A DNA stretch of 51,763 nucleotides. It comes from Litorimonas cladophorae (GTDB lineage Bacteria; Pseudomonadota; Alphaproteobacteria; Caulobacterales; Maricaulaceae). The position numbers were made by a program, and so were the translations under genes. The stretch spans positions 1-51,763 of the forward strand of contig NZ_BMYV01000004.1 in NCBI RefSeq assembly GCF_014652455.1, read 5' to 3'. The notes under the pieces are model-generated. The model was not told where the DNA came from. It did no database searches and saw nothing but the letters and a program-made list of their open reading frames with translations. Of the stretch, positions 38,394 through 48,116 are shown piece after piece. Numbering within the stretch: the first letter of the stretch is position 1; every line of letters starts with the position of its first letter.

Positions 38394-40715
38394 ATGATGT
38401 TAATTCGTACCAGCCAAAAACTACTCGCAACGGCAGCAGCTACCGCGCTTCTGACCTCACCAGCATTTGCCCAAGACGCAGCAGAAGAAGACGTCATCAT
38501 TGTAACGGGTGTCGCGAAGGCAACAACGGCCTTTGATTCTTCTTCATCTGTTTCAGCTTTAGATGAGAGCACAATTCAAAACCTCGCTCCGCGTTCGATC
38601 AACGAACTCTTCCGTAGTCTTCCTGGTGTCAAAGCCGAAGACACTGGCGGTGACGCAAACGCGAATATCAAGGTTCGTGGTCTTCCAATCGCGTCTGGTG
38701 GCTCACGTTATTTCTCTATTCAAGAGAATGGCTTCCCGACGCTTCTGATTGGTGACACCGCTTTTGCAACAGCAGATAGCTGGGTGCGCGTGGATACGAC
38801 AATCGGTTCCGTTCAATCAATTCGTGGCGGTTCTGCTGCAACGCAAGCGCCAAATGCTGCAGGCGGTATTGTCAACTTGATCTCCAAAAAACCCACAGAG
38901 CAAGGCGGTTCTGTCGCGGCGACTATTGGTCTTGATTATGATGCATATCGTCTGGATGCAGAGTATGGCGGCGTATTCGGTGAGGGCGGATATTACCATG
39001 TTGGTGGTTTTGCCCGCACAGGCGAGGGCGTCCGTGACGTTCGCACAACCCAAGAAGAAGGCTTTCAAATCAAAGCGACTGTCGGAAAAGACTTCGATCG
39101 TGGTAGCGTTGCTGTCCATCTGAAACACTTGGATGACCGCGTACCGACTTATTTGCCTTTGCCAGCTCGCGTTCAAGCGGACGGAAATATCGGTACAATC
39201 GGTTTAGATTTGGGCGACGGAACAAATTCCCTCGGTCTCACAGATTTTACGGCTCGCTCGAACGGTCAGTTTGAAGAGAATGAAGAAGGCTTCAAAGCGG
39301 ATATGACATCTATTGCGCTTCACGGTGATTTTGAGATCACAGAGAACGTGAAACTTGATGGTAAGGTTCGTTACGCTGATATTTCCGGTAACTTCTATTC
39401 ACCGTTCCCGTTCAGTATCGCAACTAATGCAGATGGGAACGAAAATATCGACTTCGCGCTGTTCAATACAAGCTCGGAGATGGATAACCTTTTCGGTGAT
39501 CTGAATGTTCAGGGCAGTTTCGACCGCATCAGCGTTAAAGCCGGCGTAGAGTATGCCAACCAAGACAGTGAACAAAATTGGAACTTCAACCAAGCTCGGG
39601 CGACCCTCGTTAATGGTGCTCTCGTTACAAACAGCGCCACTGATCCGTTCACAAACCCTGTCGATGGTTCGTATATTGATGGTTTCCGTCTTGGTAACCC
39701 AGCCTTTGGCAACTGTTGTACTCGTGAGTATGATTTCGAGATCGAGCAGTTCGCACCATATATCTCAGCAAACATCGATTTGGATAACCTCTCCATCGAA
39801 GCCAGCTTCCGTCGCAATAACAATGCGATCACAGGTCAATTCACCGAAGCGTCTATTGTAGGGCCACAGGACGGCAATGGTGACGGCACCATCGCAACTA
39901 ACGAAGTCGGGGCTCAAGTTATTGACCGTTCTGCACTTCAGTCCGTTGATTATGATGCCGATTACAATGCATTCTCATTTGGTGCGAATTATCGTGTTAA
40001 TGACACGGTTGCTATCTTTGCGAACTATTCGGAAGGCGCTTCTGTAACAGCTCCAGATCGCTCAACGGGTCTATTGGTGGCATCGTCAACGGCGGGCACT
40101 TTGACAGGAACAAATGATCAGTTTTTGAACTTTGTCGACGCCTTTGAAGTTGGGGCTAAATTCCAACTTGGTCTCGGTGATTTCAGCATTGTCTACTTCG
40201 ACGCACAAGTTGCCGAAGGTGGGCAACTGGAAGCATCTACGCAGAATGTGATCCAAAACTCCTTCGACACGAACGGTATTGAAATTGAAGGCGACTTTAA
40301 TTTCGAAAATGGCTTTGGTCTTCGTGGTAACGCAACCTTCACAGACTCGAAAATTGCAGGTCCTGATAACAACGCTAACATCGGTAACACAGCCCGTCGT
40401 CAAGCGCCGTATATCTTGAATGTAAATCCATATTATGAGGCCGATAACTATAACGTTGGTATCAACGTATTTAGCACGGGCAAAGCCCCTGTTCAGGACA
40501 GCAATCAATTTGATTTGCCTGCCTTCACGACCGTTGGTGCATACATCAATTACGACATTCGCGAGAATATGGAAATCAGCTTAAACGCAAATAACCTGTT
40601 TGATTCTGTCGGGTTCTCCGAAGGTGAAGAAGGCGCGCCAGCAATTGGTGACTTCGTTCGCTTCCGCCCAATCAATGGCCGTACAGTTTCCGCAACATTG
40701 CGGTACAATTTCTAA
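38394..40715 (+). CDS. TonB-dependent outer-membrane receptor (second; probable sugar importer)
   Basis: 773 aa. ATG 38394 is followed by a second ATG at 38397, which is better spaced from AGGGGA (38385-38390). Signal peptide ends SPAFAQ. TonB box EDVIIVTG, plug (SINELFRSLPGVKAEDTGGD, then ANIKVRGLP) and beta-barrel ending VSATLRYNF with terminal Phe. Downstream lie LacI regulator, sucrase, MFS transporter and fructokinase. Together with two operators in front this points to import of sucrose or a fructoside, as in the Xanthomonas sux locus (known family analogy). Substrate is inferred from context. Confidence 0.88.
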   Translation: MMLIRTSQKLLATAAATALLTSPAFAQDAAEEDVIIVTGVAKATTAFDSSSSVSALDESTIQNLAPRSINELFRSLPGVKAEDTGGDANANIKVRGLPIASGGSRYFSIQENGFPTLLIGDTAFATADSWVRVDTTIGSVQSIRGGSAATQAPNAAGGIVNLISKKPTEQGGSVAATIGLDYDAYRLDAEYGGVFGEGGYYHVGGFARTGEGVRDVRTTQEEGFQIKATVGKDFDRGSVAVHLKHLDDRVPTYLPLPARVQADGNIGTIGLDLGDGTNSLGLTDFTARSNGQFEENEEGFKADMTSIALHGDFEITENVKLDGKVRYADISGNFYSPFPFSIATNADGNENIDFALFNTSSEMDNLFGDLNVQGSFDRISVKAGVEYANQDSEQNWNFNQARATLVNGALVTNSATDPFTNPVDGSYIDGFRLGNPAFGNCCTREYDFEIEQFAPYISANIDLDNLSIEASFRRNNNAITGQFTEASIVGPQDGNGDGTIATNEVGAQVIDRSALQSVDYDADYNAFSFGANYRVNDTVAIFANYSEGASVTAPDRSTGLLVASSTAGTLTGTNDQFLNFVDAFEVGAKFQLGLGDFSIVYFDAQVAEGGQLEASTQNVIQNSFDTNGIEIEGDFNFENGFGLRGNATFTDSKIAGPDNNANIGNTARRQAPYILNVNPYYEADNYNVGINVFSTGKAPVQDSNQFDLPAFTTVGAYINYDIRENMEISLNANNLFDSVGFSEGEEGAPAIGDFVRFRPINGRTVSATLRYNF

Positions 40716-40742
40716 GATTGACCCTTCGATCTTGATTAAACT

Positions 40743-40772
40743 GGGCCTGTCTTCGGATGGGCCCTTTTTTTT
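40743..40772 (+). terminator. Intrinsic terminator of the receptor gene
   Basis: A 9-bp stem GGGCCTGTC/GATGGGCCC (two G-T pairs) with TTCG loop and eight T residues, 27 nt after the stop. Confidence 0.92.
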
Positions 40773-40842
40773 CGTCTAGTTTTTGCGTTCATAATACTTG
40801 GCTTGTATGACGAAAGTCAGTGACGCGTGTTTGGGTTGAATT

Positions 40843-41859
40843 ATGGCGAAGAAAATTACCATGGCCGAACTGGCTCGGTTGGCGAAGGTGGATATTTCGA
40901 CCGTGTCACGCGCGCTGAATGATAGCCCGCTGGTGAAAGCTGATACTAAAGAACACGTCCTTAAAATCGCCGCGGAAACAGGCTATGTTGTCAATGCATC
41001 AGCACGAAATCTGCGCCGTCAATCCGCGCAGGCGATAGGTATCGTTATTCCGCTCGCACCTGGGTCGGGGCAAACGATTTCTGACCCGTTCTTTCTGGAG
41101 ATGGTGGGCGCTGTGTCACATGCAGCCTCCTCTCGAGGCTATGATTTGATTGTCTCTGTGCCCCAAAAAGAAACCGAAATTGCAGAACGTCGCCTTCTTA
41201 TGACTGGACGCGCCGACGGGCTGATCGTGATTGGACAGGCTGGCCGGGGGGAGCGCTTAAATGAGCTCAACATGTCTCAAAGCAACATCATTGTTTGGGG
41301 TGGCCGCGATGACGCGCATACTTACTCCGTAGTCGGGAGTGATAATATCGAAGGTGGACGATTAGCGACGGATCACTTGTTAGGGCATGGCCGGAAACGT
41401 ATCTTGTTTCTTGGCGACGTCGGGCTTCCAGAAGTCGGATTGCGTTATCAAGGTTACCTGAACGCGCACCATGCGCATAACGTTCCCGTCGACCCATCTT
41501 TGAAACTAAAGCTGAACTTTGGGGGCGAGACCGCATTTGAGGGTGTGAAAGATTTTGTCGCGAAGGGCCCCAACTTTGACGCTATATTTGCAGCATCGGA
41601 TGTCTTGGCGATGTCAGCCATCCACGCGCTACGGTCACTTGGTAAATCAGTACCTCAAGATATCTCTATCGTGGGATATGATGATGTCGGTCAGGCCGCT
41701 ATGTCGACCCCCCCGCTAACAACTATTAATCAGAATATAGCGCAGGGCGGAGAAATGATGGTTGATATGCTACTTCGCAAGATTGACGGAAAGCCAGTGA
41801 AGAGCGCCTATACAACCACGAAGCTCGTGGTTAGGCAATCTTGTGGAGTTACAACTTAG
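40843..41859 (+). CDS. LacI-family transcriptional regulator
   Basis: 338 aa. The N-terminal helix-turn-helix is TMAELARLAKVDISTVSRAL with hinge helix ASARNLRRQSA, followed by a periplasmic-binding-like sugar-sensing domain (IGIVIPLAPGSGQ, FDAIFAASDVLAM, DISIVGYDDVGQA). Probably represses the surrounding uptake genes until a sugar binds. The three CAAWCGATTG-type palindromes in this locus are the likely operators. Its own promoter has none, so it is perhaps not autoregulated. Convergent with the sucrase gene, with an 11-nt overlap of 3' ends. The start lacks a clear SD. Confidence 0.93.
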   Translation: MAKKITMAELARLAKVDISTVSRALNDSPLVKADTKEHVLKIAAETGYVVNASARNLRRQSAQAIGIVIPLAPGSGQTISDPFFLEMVGAVSHAASSRGYDLIVSVPQKETEIAERRLLMTGRADGLIVIGQAGRGERLNELNMSQSNIIVWGGRDDAHTYSVVGSDNIEGGRLATDHLLGHGRKRILFLGDVGLPEVGLRYQGYLNAHHAHNVPVDPSLKLKLNFGGETAFEGVKDFVAKGPNFDAIFAASDVLAMSAIHALRSLGKSVPQDISIVGYDDVGQAAMSTPPLTTINQNIAQGGEMMVDMLLRKIDGKPVKSAYTTTKLVVRQSCGVTT

Positions 41860-42958
41860 GCTCCGTGTTATTGTTTGATCGAACTAAGTCGATGGTTTGA
41901 ACTGGGGCGAAAGTGAGTTGAAGGTCAGGGGTTGCACACTCGGTGATGGGGGCGACTAGTTTCATAACTCTCGCGTCAAAGTCAGTTTCAATCACACTCG
42001 CGCCAAACATGTTAGGCAATCCGTCCAGGATAGAGGTGTCTTCTCGATAGGTCTTCCAAGGACCGCGTAGGTCAGGTGATTTGTATAGGCGCAGAGTTTT
42101 CGAAACTTCGCTGTCATCTTGGCCTTCATAGACTCGGTCACAGGCGGAGATGAGGCAATAATAAGTCTCATTCAAATCATCAAAATAGATTTTGGGAACT
42201 TCTGCCTGCGTAATGCTATCACCGTCCGGCAAGGTCATGGGTGGGTGCAGTGTTTCAATTTCGAAGCCTGATCCGGTTTCGATGAGCGTGGCATGCGCCA
42301 CTGCGCCAACTTTTGGGCTAATCTTTGCAGACCAAAAACACTGAATGCGATTGTCTTTGTCGATGAAAGTATAGGGATCTCTCCATGCCAAGATAGGTCC
42401 GCCGTCTTCACCATTTTTATGTCCAAGTTGGTCTTTAGGACCAAGGTAATATCCAGCTTCTAAAATCGCGTCGTAATCCCTTCGTGGACATGAAAGTGCG
42501 GTTGCTTGAATGTTATCATATTCAGTTCCATCCAGTGATGTTGCAATGCCAATGCTTTGTAAAAAGGGGTGATCTTGGTCGACTTCACGTAAGCCAGTGA
42601 AGCCCATGAGTTTGCGGCCGTCCCCGAGTTTTAAGGCAGAACCACTCCATACATTGCGGCTATAATATGAGGACGTATCTGCAGACGGTGTCAGAACAGA
42701 ACCGAGGTCTGTCCAGCTTACCCCATTGTCACGGCTTTCAAAGTGGCGGAAGTGGAATGGATAATCGTTTCTGTGTTCAGGTCGTATGTCTGTGCCGTCT
42801 GTCGCCCGTCTGCTCAAGGCCAAAGCATAGAGATGAATTGTTCCAGCATCCGCATAGGTCCAGCTATCCCATAACCAGAGATCAGGGTGTGAAATGCCGT
42901 TTGTAAACATCTGCGAAGCGGGTTGCGGAGTGGGCGGTTTGAAAAATGTAGTGCTCAC
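41849..42958 (-). CDS. Cytoplasmic GH68/GH32-clan sucrase (beta-fructofuranosidase-like)
   Basis: 369 aa, GTG start at 42958. No signal peptide. The catalytic triad of clan GH-J five-bladed propeller enzymes can be placed: nucleophile Asp31 in LWLWDSWTY, WSGSAL (104-109) as in levansucrases, transition-state stabiliser Asp194 in AWRDPYTF, and acid/base Glu253 in QAEVPKIYFDD. It most resembles family GH68 by WDSW and WSGS, but only a profile search would separate it from GH32 or neighbouring families. Expected to split sucrose or a short fructoside into fructose and an aldose inside the cell. Its GTG lies 8 nt after the MFS stop, so the two form an operon. Confidence 0.75.
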   Translation of the reverse strand: MSTTFFKPPTPQPASQMFTNGISHPDLWLWDSWTYADAGTIHLYALALSRRATDGTDIRPEHRNDYPFHFRHFESRDNGVSWTDLGSVLTPSADTSSYYSRNVWSGSALKLGDGRKLMGFTGLREVDQDHPFLQSIGIATSLDGTEYDNIQATALSCPRRDYDAILEAGYYLGPKDQLGHKNGEDGGPILAWRDPYTFIDKDNRIQCFWSAKISPKVGAVAHATLIETGSGFEIETLHPPMTLPDGDSITQAEVPKIYFDDLNETYYCLISACDRVYEGQDDSEVSKTLRLYKSPDLRGPWKTYREDTSILDGLPNMFGASVIETDFDARVMKLVAPITECATPDLQLTFAPVQTIDLVRSNNNTEPKL

Positions 42959-42966
42959 GTCAAACT

Positions 42967-44223
42967 CTACAGGTTATATTCAGTGACGTTGGCTTGCTGA
43001 AGCGCGGTCGCCGCTGGGTCTTTCAGATGATTATAGATCATTCCGATAAAGAGGAGGCCTGCCATGATTGTCGCAAGAATGAAGCCGTAACGCATATCGC
43101 CGCCAAAGCTATCCGCGACAAACCCCATGAGAGGGGCGATTGCAGCAGCAGAAACGGCGGTGAAGAATAAGATAAGGCCTGCAACAGCACCGTGTTGTGT
43201 TTTCGGGAAACAGCTAATCCCTTTTGAGTTCAGCGTTGGATACATCATCGACATGAACAGCCCTGAAAGCGGCATTAGGAATGCAGCGACCGTTTGGCCA
43301 AAGAATGCACTAGCTGCGAAACAAATAAAGATGACGCCAGAAAAGAGCATCATGACAGTCGTCCAACTGAAATGTTTCAGTATCCAAATGCCGAGGAAAC
43401 GTCCGAGTGCGCGGAAGACAAAGAACACCATAACGGCATAGGTCGCCATCCATGTTGCTATCTGTCCGCCCGTGTAGCCGTCTAAGTATGAAGGTAACCA
43501 AACGAAAATTGAGACTTCAGCCGCCACATACAGGGCAATCGCCATTGAAAATCCCATGGCGTATTTATTGCCCATAAGGGCGAAGGATTTACCGAGGTTG
43601 ATTGGCTCATCGGTACTTTTCTTTGTCTCTGGATATTCCGTAAACACAGCCCAAATGATCATGATAAGACAGAGGGCGGCGGCTATCAGGTATAGATACG
43701 TCCAAGATATACCGCGCGAATGCATGGATATGACGAGTAGGGGGCCAACAATTGCGCCTATGCCGAAAAAGCCTTCTAGCGCATTCATCGTCCGCGTGTG
43801 TTCTTCGGTCGAAGTCGTGATGTCGCTTATCAAAGCGAGTGCAGCCGTTTTAAAAATGCCAATCGCTAGGCCACTCACAAATAACAGGGTGAAATATAGT
43901 TGAAAGGTTGTTCCAGTGAAAAATGCTGCGCTGGCCAAGCCATAAAGTGCAAGACCTGCAATGATTGTTTTCTTACGACCAAATTTGTCTGCGAAAAACC
44001 CGAAGAGAATGCCGGAAAGAGCAATCGCCGTCATGGTGGCCCAATGAAATGCGCTCGCTTGAGTGTTGGAGAGATTCATATCTCCCTTAGCAATTTTGAT
44101 TATCTCACCAACGGCATCCGTTGTCATGGCGAACATAAAAAACATAGCATAGGTCAATGCCGTAACAGCAAAATAGCGTGTTTTTGCCGGAGCTGTGCTC
44201 GATTTTTGTGCAACGTCCGTCAT
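42967..44223 (-). CDS. MFS sugar transporter
   Basis: 418 aa from ATG 44223, with SD AAGGGG on the minus strand. The frame is open to 44328, but that part overlaps the operator region. About 12 membrane helices. The loop 2-3 MFS signature is GFFADKFGRKKTIIAG. Several segments (WATMTAIALSGILFGF, SFGGDMRYGFILATIMAGLL) fit the family. Gene partners indicate import of sucrose or a fructoside across the inner membrane after the TonB receptor has moved it over the outer membrane. First gene of the minus-strand operon with the sucrase. Confidence 0.87.
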   Translation of the reverse strand: MTDVAQKSSTAPAKTRYFAVTALTYAMFFMFAMTTDAVGEIIKIAKGDMNLSNTQASAFHWATMTAIALSGILFGFFADKFGRKKTIIAGLALYGLASAAFFTGTTFQLYFTLLFVSGLAIGIFKTAALALISDITTSTEEHTRTMNALEGFFGIGAIVGPLLVISMHSRGISWTYLYLIAAALCLIMIIWAVFTEYPETKKSTDEPINLGKSFALMGNKYAMGFSMAIALYVAAEVSIFVWLPSYLDGYTGGQIATWMATYAVMVFFVFRALGRFLGIWILKHFSWTTVMMLFSGVIFICFAASAFFGQTVAAFLMPLSGLFMSMMYPTLNSKGISCFPKTQHGAVAGLILFFTAVSAAAIAPLMGFVADSFGGDMRYGFILATIMAGLLFIGMIYNHLKDPAATALQQANVTEYNL

Positions 44224-44259
44224 AGAAATCCCCTTTTTCGAGTGTTTGGTAACTGGAAA

Positions 44260-44273
44260 TACAATCGATTGCA
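44260..44273. promoter_or_regulatory. Candidate LacI-family operator O3 in the MFS/fructokinase divergent gap
   Basis: TACAATCGATTGCA, palindromic around the central CG and agreeing with O1 and O2 (consensus TRCAAWCGATTGNA). It lies 37 nt before the MFS start and 77 nt before the fructokinase start in their 126-nt divergent gap, so one repressor site could control both operons. Confidence 0.7.
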
Positions 44274-44349
44274 ATTTATTTTGCGAAAGAACATAAAGAA
44301 GAATGTTTGGGGCGTGTTCGCCCGTCAAAGGCTAAGGTAAGACCTGACA

Positions 44350-45267
44350 ATGATTTCTAATTCACAATCCTTTGACGTCGGTCCTATATTGGCAGCGATT
44401 GACGCCGGGGGCACAACTTTCAAATGTGCGCTCATTCGAGAAGGGGAGGGTGTCATTGCCAATCTTCGTGTGCCAACCGCAACACCCTCAGAAACCTTAG
44501 AGGCATGCAGTCGGTTTTTTCACGAACAGGCCGCCAAGGGGCTGACGGCGTCGGCAATGGGTATCGCATCATTTGGCCCAATTGATGTTGACGTAAATTC
44601 ACCGACTTATGGAACGATATTGGATGGTCCTAAATTGGGTTGGGCCAAAACAAACCTTAAATCTTATTTCGAAGCGGCCCTATCTATCCCCGTTGCCGTC
44701 GACACTGATGTTAACGGGGCTCTGCTTGCTGAGATGATGTGGGGAGCCGCGCAAGGGACGCAGGTAGCTGCTTATATGACGATTGGAACAGGCATTGGCG
44801 CGGGCCTGTTTGCAAATGGGTCGCTTATTGGAAAGCCAAGTCACCCGGAGTTTGGTCATATTCGGCTAAAGCATCACGATGCGGATAAGGATTTCATGGG
44901 GGTCTGCTCAATCCATGGCGACTGCCTAGAGGGTTTAGCGTCCGCCACGGCCTTAACGAAAAGGTTCGGTGATCCAATCAAACTCTCCCAAGATCATATT
45001 GGCTGGGAAATTGAAGCCTTCTATCTAGCGCAGGCCTGCAACGTTCTAGCCCTGACATTACGGCCAGAAAAAATTATTCTTGGCGGGGGGCTTATGCTCG
45101 CCCCACATTTGCTTGGAAGCGTCAGGACGCAATACGCAAATCTAATTAACGGCTATCTAGATCAGTCTCCAGAAGACATTGATAAGTTGATCGTCACCCC
45201 TGGTCTTGGGGATGATGCCGGCCTCTATGGCGGAGCATATTTAGCAAAAAGTCTGATTGCGAATTAG
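44350..45267 (+). CDS. ROK-family fructokinase
   Basis: 305 aa. Phosphorylates fructose to fructose 6-phosphate with ATP. ATP-binding DAGGTTFK (18-25) and the catalytic base Asp120 in DTDVNGALLAE are present. The ROK zinc site is complete: His170, Cys186, His189, Cys192 in PEFGHI and GVCSIHGDCLEG. The DCLEGLAS form with the preceding HHDADKDF is characteristic of the bacterial fructokinase branch rather than glucokinase. Divergent from the MFS-sucrase operon with a shared operator. It would use the fructose released by the sucrase. Confidence 0.88.
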   Translation: MISNSQSFDVGPILAAIDAGGTTFKCALIREGEGVIANLRVPTATPSETLEACSRFFHEQAAKGLTASAMGIASFGPIDVDVNSPTYGTILDGPKLGWAKTNLKSYFEAALSIPVAVDTDVNGALLAEMMWGAAQGTQVAAYMTIGTGIGAGLFANGSLIGKPSHPEFGHIRLKHHDADKDFMGVCSIHGDCLEGLASATALTKRFGDPIKLSQDHIGWEIEAFYLAQACNVLALTLRPEKIILGGGLMLAPHLLGSVRTQYANLINGYLDQSPEDIDKLIVTPGLGDDAGLYGGAYLAKSLIAN

Positions 45268-45873
45268 AGCTGGGGTCAAATTGTCAAATCGAGACCGACC
45301 GGAAGCGTTTGTTGGAGTTTTAGCAAATTTGTTTTCGTATGTGATCGATCAAGACTAGTGCGCACCATGATTGGAATAGTGCAAACCTAAAACGATGCGC
45401 GGATAACGGGCTAACCCAGAGGTGTTCACTCATTCATTTATCTTGTCCGCGAAACGTCGCCCTATTTCGTAAGTGGGCGGCTCCAGCTGCCCCGCCAGCA
45501 CTTATAAAACCAAAGGGAATAGTTCGCAGAAAGAGCTTTTTGCGGTCAGGTGTCACGCAGGTGACGGCTCTCAACTTCCTCGTCGAAATAGCCAAAAGCT
45601 GGCCGAAATTTATCAACTAAAGTTTCAACAAGTCGAGCTAGGATACGGCGAGGTTACGTTAGGAAAGAATAGGATAACAGCTGAGTGTTTGCAGTTTTTG
45701 TATGGCTCTGACCATAGCATTCTAGCCTGAAGTTTCGATATTATCTTTGGCCGTCACCCGAAATTAGTGACGAAAATCAATGGTGTTCCGAACATTTTTA
45801 AGCGGGTGGTGGACATAAATTTTTATGGCATTTTTATTAGTTCTACTCATAGTGCGCCCATGGGATTCGTAAA
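45268..45873. other. 606-nt gene-free stretch
   Basis: Frames on both strands (for example 45473-45730) are short and not protein-like. It must contain the promoter of the downstream regulator. I see no palindrome or terminator of note. Confidence 0.4.
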
Positions 45874-47655
45874 ATGAATAAGCTATTTGAGGGGTTCTCA
45901 ACGGGTGTCTTTGATATTTTCCCGACATCCAATCTTGCCATGGCCGGCGACACCGAATTGGCGCTTGAACCCCTCATTATGCGCCTTTTGTTCACCTTGG
46001 TAAAAGCCGAGGGTGAAGTCGTATCCAGAGATCACTTGCTCAACCGATTGTGGGACGCGCGCGCGGGGTCTGATGAGCAGTTAACCCTTGCCATATCGAA
46101 ACTCAGGAGCGTGCTGAAGTCTGCCGACCCCGACACAGCCTATATCGACACAATTCCCAAGCGGGGCTACCGATTCACGCAAGCTGTAACGCCCATAGCG
46201 GCAAGCCAGCCGGCCAAGGATGAGCGGCCCTCGATCGCTGTGATGGCGTTTGCCGATATGAGCCCGATGGCGGAATATGAGTATTTCGGCGACGGGATGG
46301 CCGAAGAAATTCTGAACGCTTTGGCAAAAGTTTCAAATTTGCGTGTAGCGGCGAGGACCTCAAGCTTCTCTTTCAAAGGTCAAGACCAAGACCTTCGTAC
46401 AGTTGGGGAAATGTTGGATGTTACCCATATCATAGAGGGGTCTGTCCGCGTTTTGGATCGTCGTCTTCGGATTACGGCGCAGCTTATCCGCAGTAGTGAT
46501 GGCTTTCACATTTGGTCCGAAACCTATGACGGCGTGTTGGAAGATGTATTTGATTTGCAAGAATCAATCGCCCGTTCGATATTGAAAACGCTGATGATTA
46601 AGCTGGAGTTGACCGACCCGCGCTTGGCGCCCAATTTGACCTATAATGAAACCGCCTATGATTTGTTTCTGCAAGCGCGCTCTTTGAATGCGCGGCAACA
46701 TGGCGAGGGCGTTTTGACAGCGGCGATTTCCATTCTCGAAAAAGCCATCGAAAAAGACCCTGACTTTGCGCTCGCCCATGCGGAATTGGCCCATTCACAC
46801 TCTTTGGCGTCGACCTATATGGGAACGGATAATAAGGCCGAACTAGTCGACAAGGCGACGGCGCGCGCCGAAATCGCGGCAAAGCTAGACCCAAAACTCG
46901 GCTTCCCCGTCACCTTAATGGCCTTGGGGGCGTTCACCGATGGCGATATTGTCGGCGCGATAGATTTGGCCGAAGAGGCTTATAAGCTGGAGCCAGACCA
47001 TTCCGAAGTTGTCATGCGGTTGGGGTATTTTTACTCGGCCATCGGCCGGAATAAACATGCCATTCCACTGCTTGAACGCGCCGTTGCTTTGGACCCGATC
47101 CAAGGTCGCAATCACCAAATTTTGGCCCTGGCGCTCTTGGCGAATGATGAGTTGGATCGCGCGGAAATCCACGCCAAGCGGGCCATCGATCTGCACCATT
47201 ATTTTGCGTATGATACTTATGCCGCGATTTCATTTATGCGCGGCGACTATGAAGAGGCCGCGCAAAGAACGGTCAGCGGCCCGATAAAAAATATGTTTGG
47301 CGACGCTTTTGACCAAGGCGGCGGCATATTACCCATGGCTCGCATGGCGTTTGGGTCTGATCCAGCGCAGCGCAAAGTCATGGGCGAGATGATGTTCACA
47401 CATCTCTATGATCCCACCCGTCCGCCTGGCATTCCACTATTGCAATCCTTGCTGAGGACGGGCTGTGCGGAAAAATTCTTTATTGCCATGGGCGATCGCC
47501 CGCCGCCGGGACGCCACGGCAGCCTGCTGAGTATGTGGGGCGGCAGCGCGCCCTGCGTAGAGGTACACACGCACCCCAAATTCATGGATTACGCCGAAAA
47601 AAATGGGCTAACAAAAGCTTGGCGCAAATATGGCTGGCCTGATCGCCTCCTGTAG
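45874..47655 (+). CDS. Winged-helix / TolB-like / TPR transcriptional regulator
   Basis: 593 aa. An OmpR/CadC-type winged helix covers about residues 10-108 (VVSRDHLLNRLWDARAGSDE, YIDTIPKRGYRF). Next is a TolB N-terminal-like segment, about 118-245 (SIAVMAFADMSPMAEYEYFG, THIIEGSVRVLDRRLRITAQ), then TPR-like helices to about 480 and a C-terminal part without known motif. No membrane helix, so unlike CadC it is soluble. Proteins of this layout occur in many alphaproteobacteria, and their signals are mostly unknown. No receiver domain, no adjacent kinase. The next gene on the strand is the adhesin, a possible target (inference). Confidence 0.8.
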   Translation: MNKLFEGFSTGVFDIFPTSNLAMAGDTELALEPLIMRLLFTLVKAEGEVVSRDHLLNRLWDARAGSDEQLTLAISKLRSVLKSADPDTAYIDTIPKRGYRFTQAVTPIAASQPAKDERPSIAVMAFADMSPMAEYEYFGDGMAEEILNALAKVSNLRVAARTSSFSFKGQDQDLRTVGEMLDVTHIIEGSVRVLDRRLRITAQLIRSSDGFHIWSETYDGVLEDVFDLQESIARSILKTLMIKLELTDPRLAPNLTYNETAYDLFLQARSLNARQHGEGVLTAAISILEKAIEKDPDFALAHAELAHSHSLASTYMGTDNKAELVDKATARAEIAAKLDPKLGFPVTLMALGAFTDGDIVGAIDLAEEAYKLEPDHSEVVMRLGYFYSAIGRNKHAIPLLERAVALDPIQGRNHQILALALLANDELDRAEIHAKRAIDLHHYFAYDTYAAISFMRGDYEEAAQRTVSGPIKNMFGDAFDQGGGILPMARMAFGSDPAQRKVMGEMMFTHLYDPTRPPGIPLLQSLLRTGCAEKFFIAMGDRPPPGRHGSLLSMWGGSAPCVEVHTHPKFMDYAEKNGLTKAWRKYGWPDRLL

Positions 47656-48116
47656 TAACCTCAAAGCGGTTTAGCTTTTGTATGTCTTAGGTGCGAAAAT
47701 TGTCCGTGAAATACGGGGTGTCTGCGTGGGTGGTCAGGCTCTGGTGCAAACCAGCGTTAAAAATGAGTTTTCGAGCCCTCCCGACGCTAATTGTCAGAAA
47801 GCCCCACGCAGCAGCGCCTTTTCGCATTACCGGCCGAACTGCCCAGTCAAGGGGCAAACAGCTCTCGATAAGCCACCCAACAAAGACAAGCGTTACCAAG
47901 TCCCGTCCAATGACAAGCGCCGCTTCTTTCCAGCCAAGCCAACGTGCACATGGCCGCCCGTTGAAAGAAGACAACTCTAAAATGACCCCAAAGCCAGCTA
48001 GCGCGGACGCATCCCTTGCAGTTTTTTATAAGTGATTGAAAAGATATGATCTTATGTCGCGGAATGTTACCGCGGGACAGGGACAGAACACAAGAAATTA
48101 GTCTCAAATCCTAAAT

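Noticed and set aside
47687-48107. Overlapping 86-114 codon frames on both strands
   Set aside because: They are mutually exclusive, without SD or recognisable motifs. Low stop density explains them.
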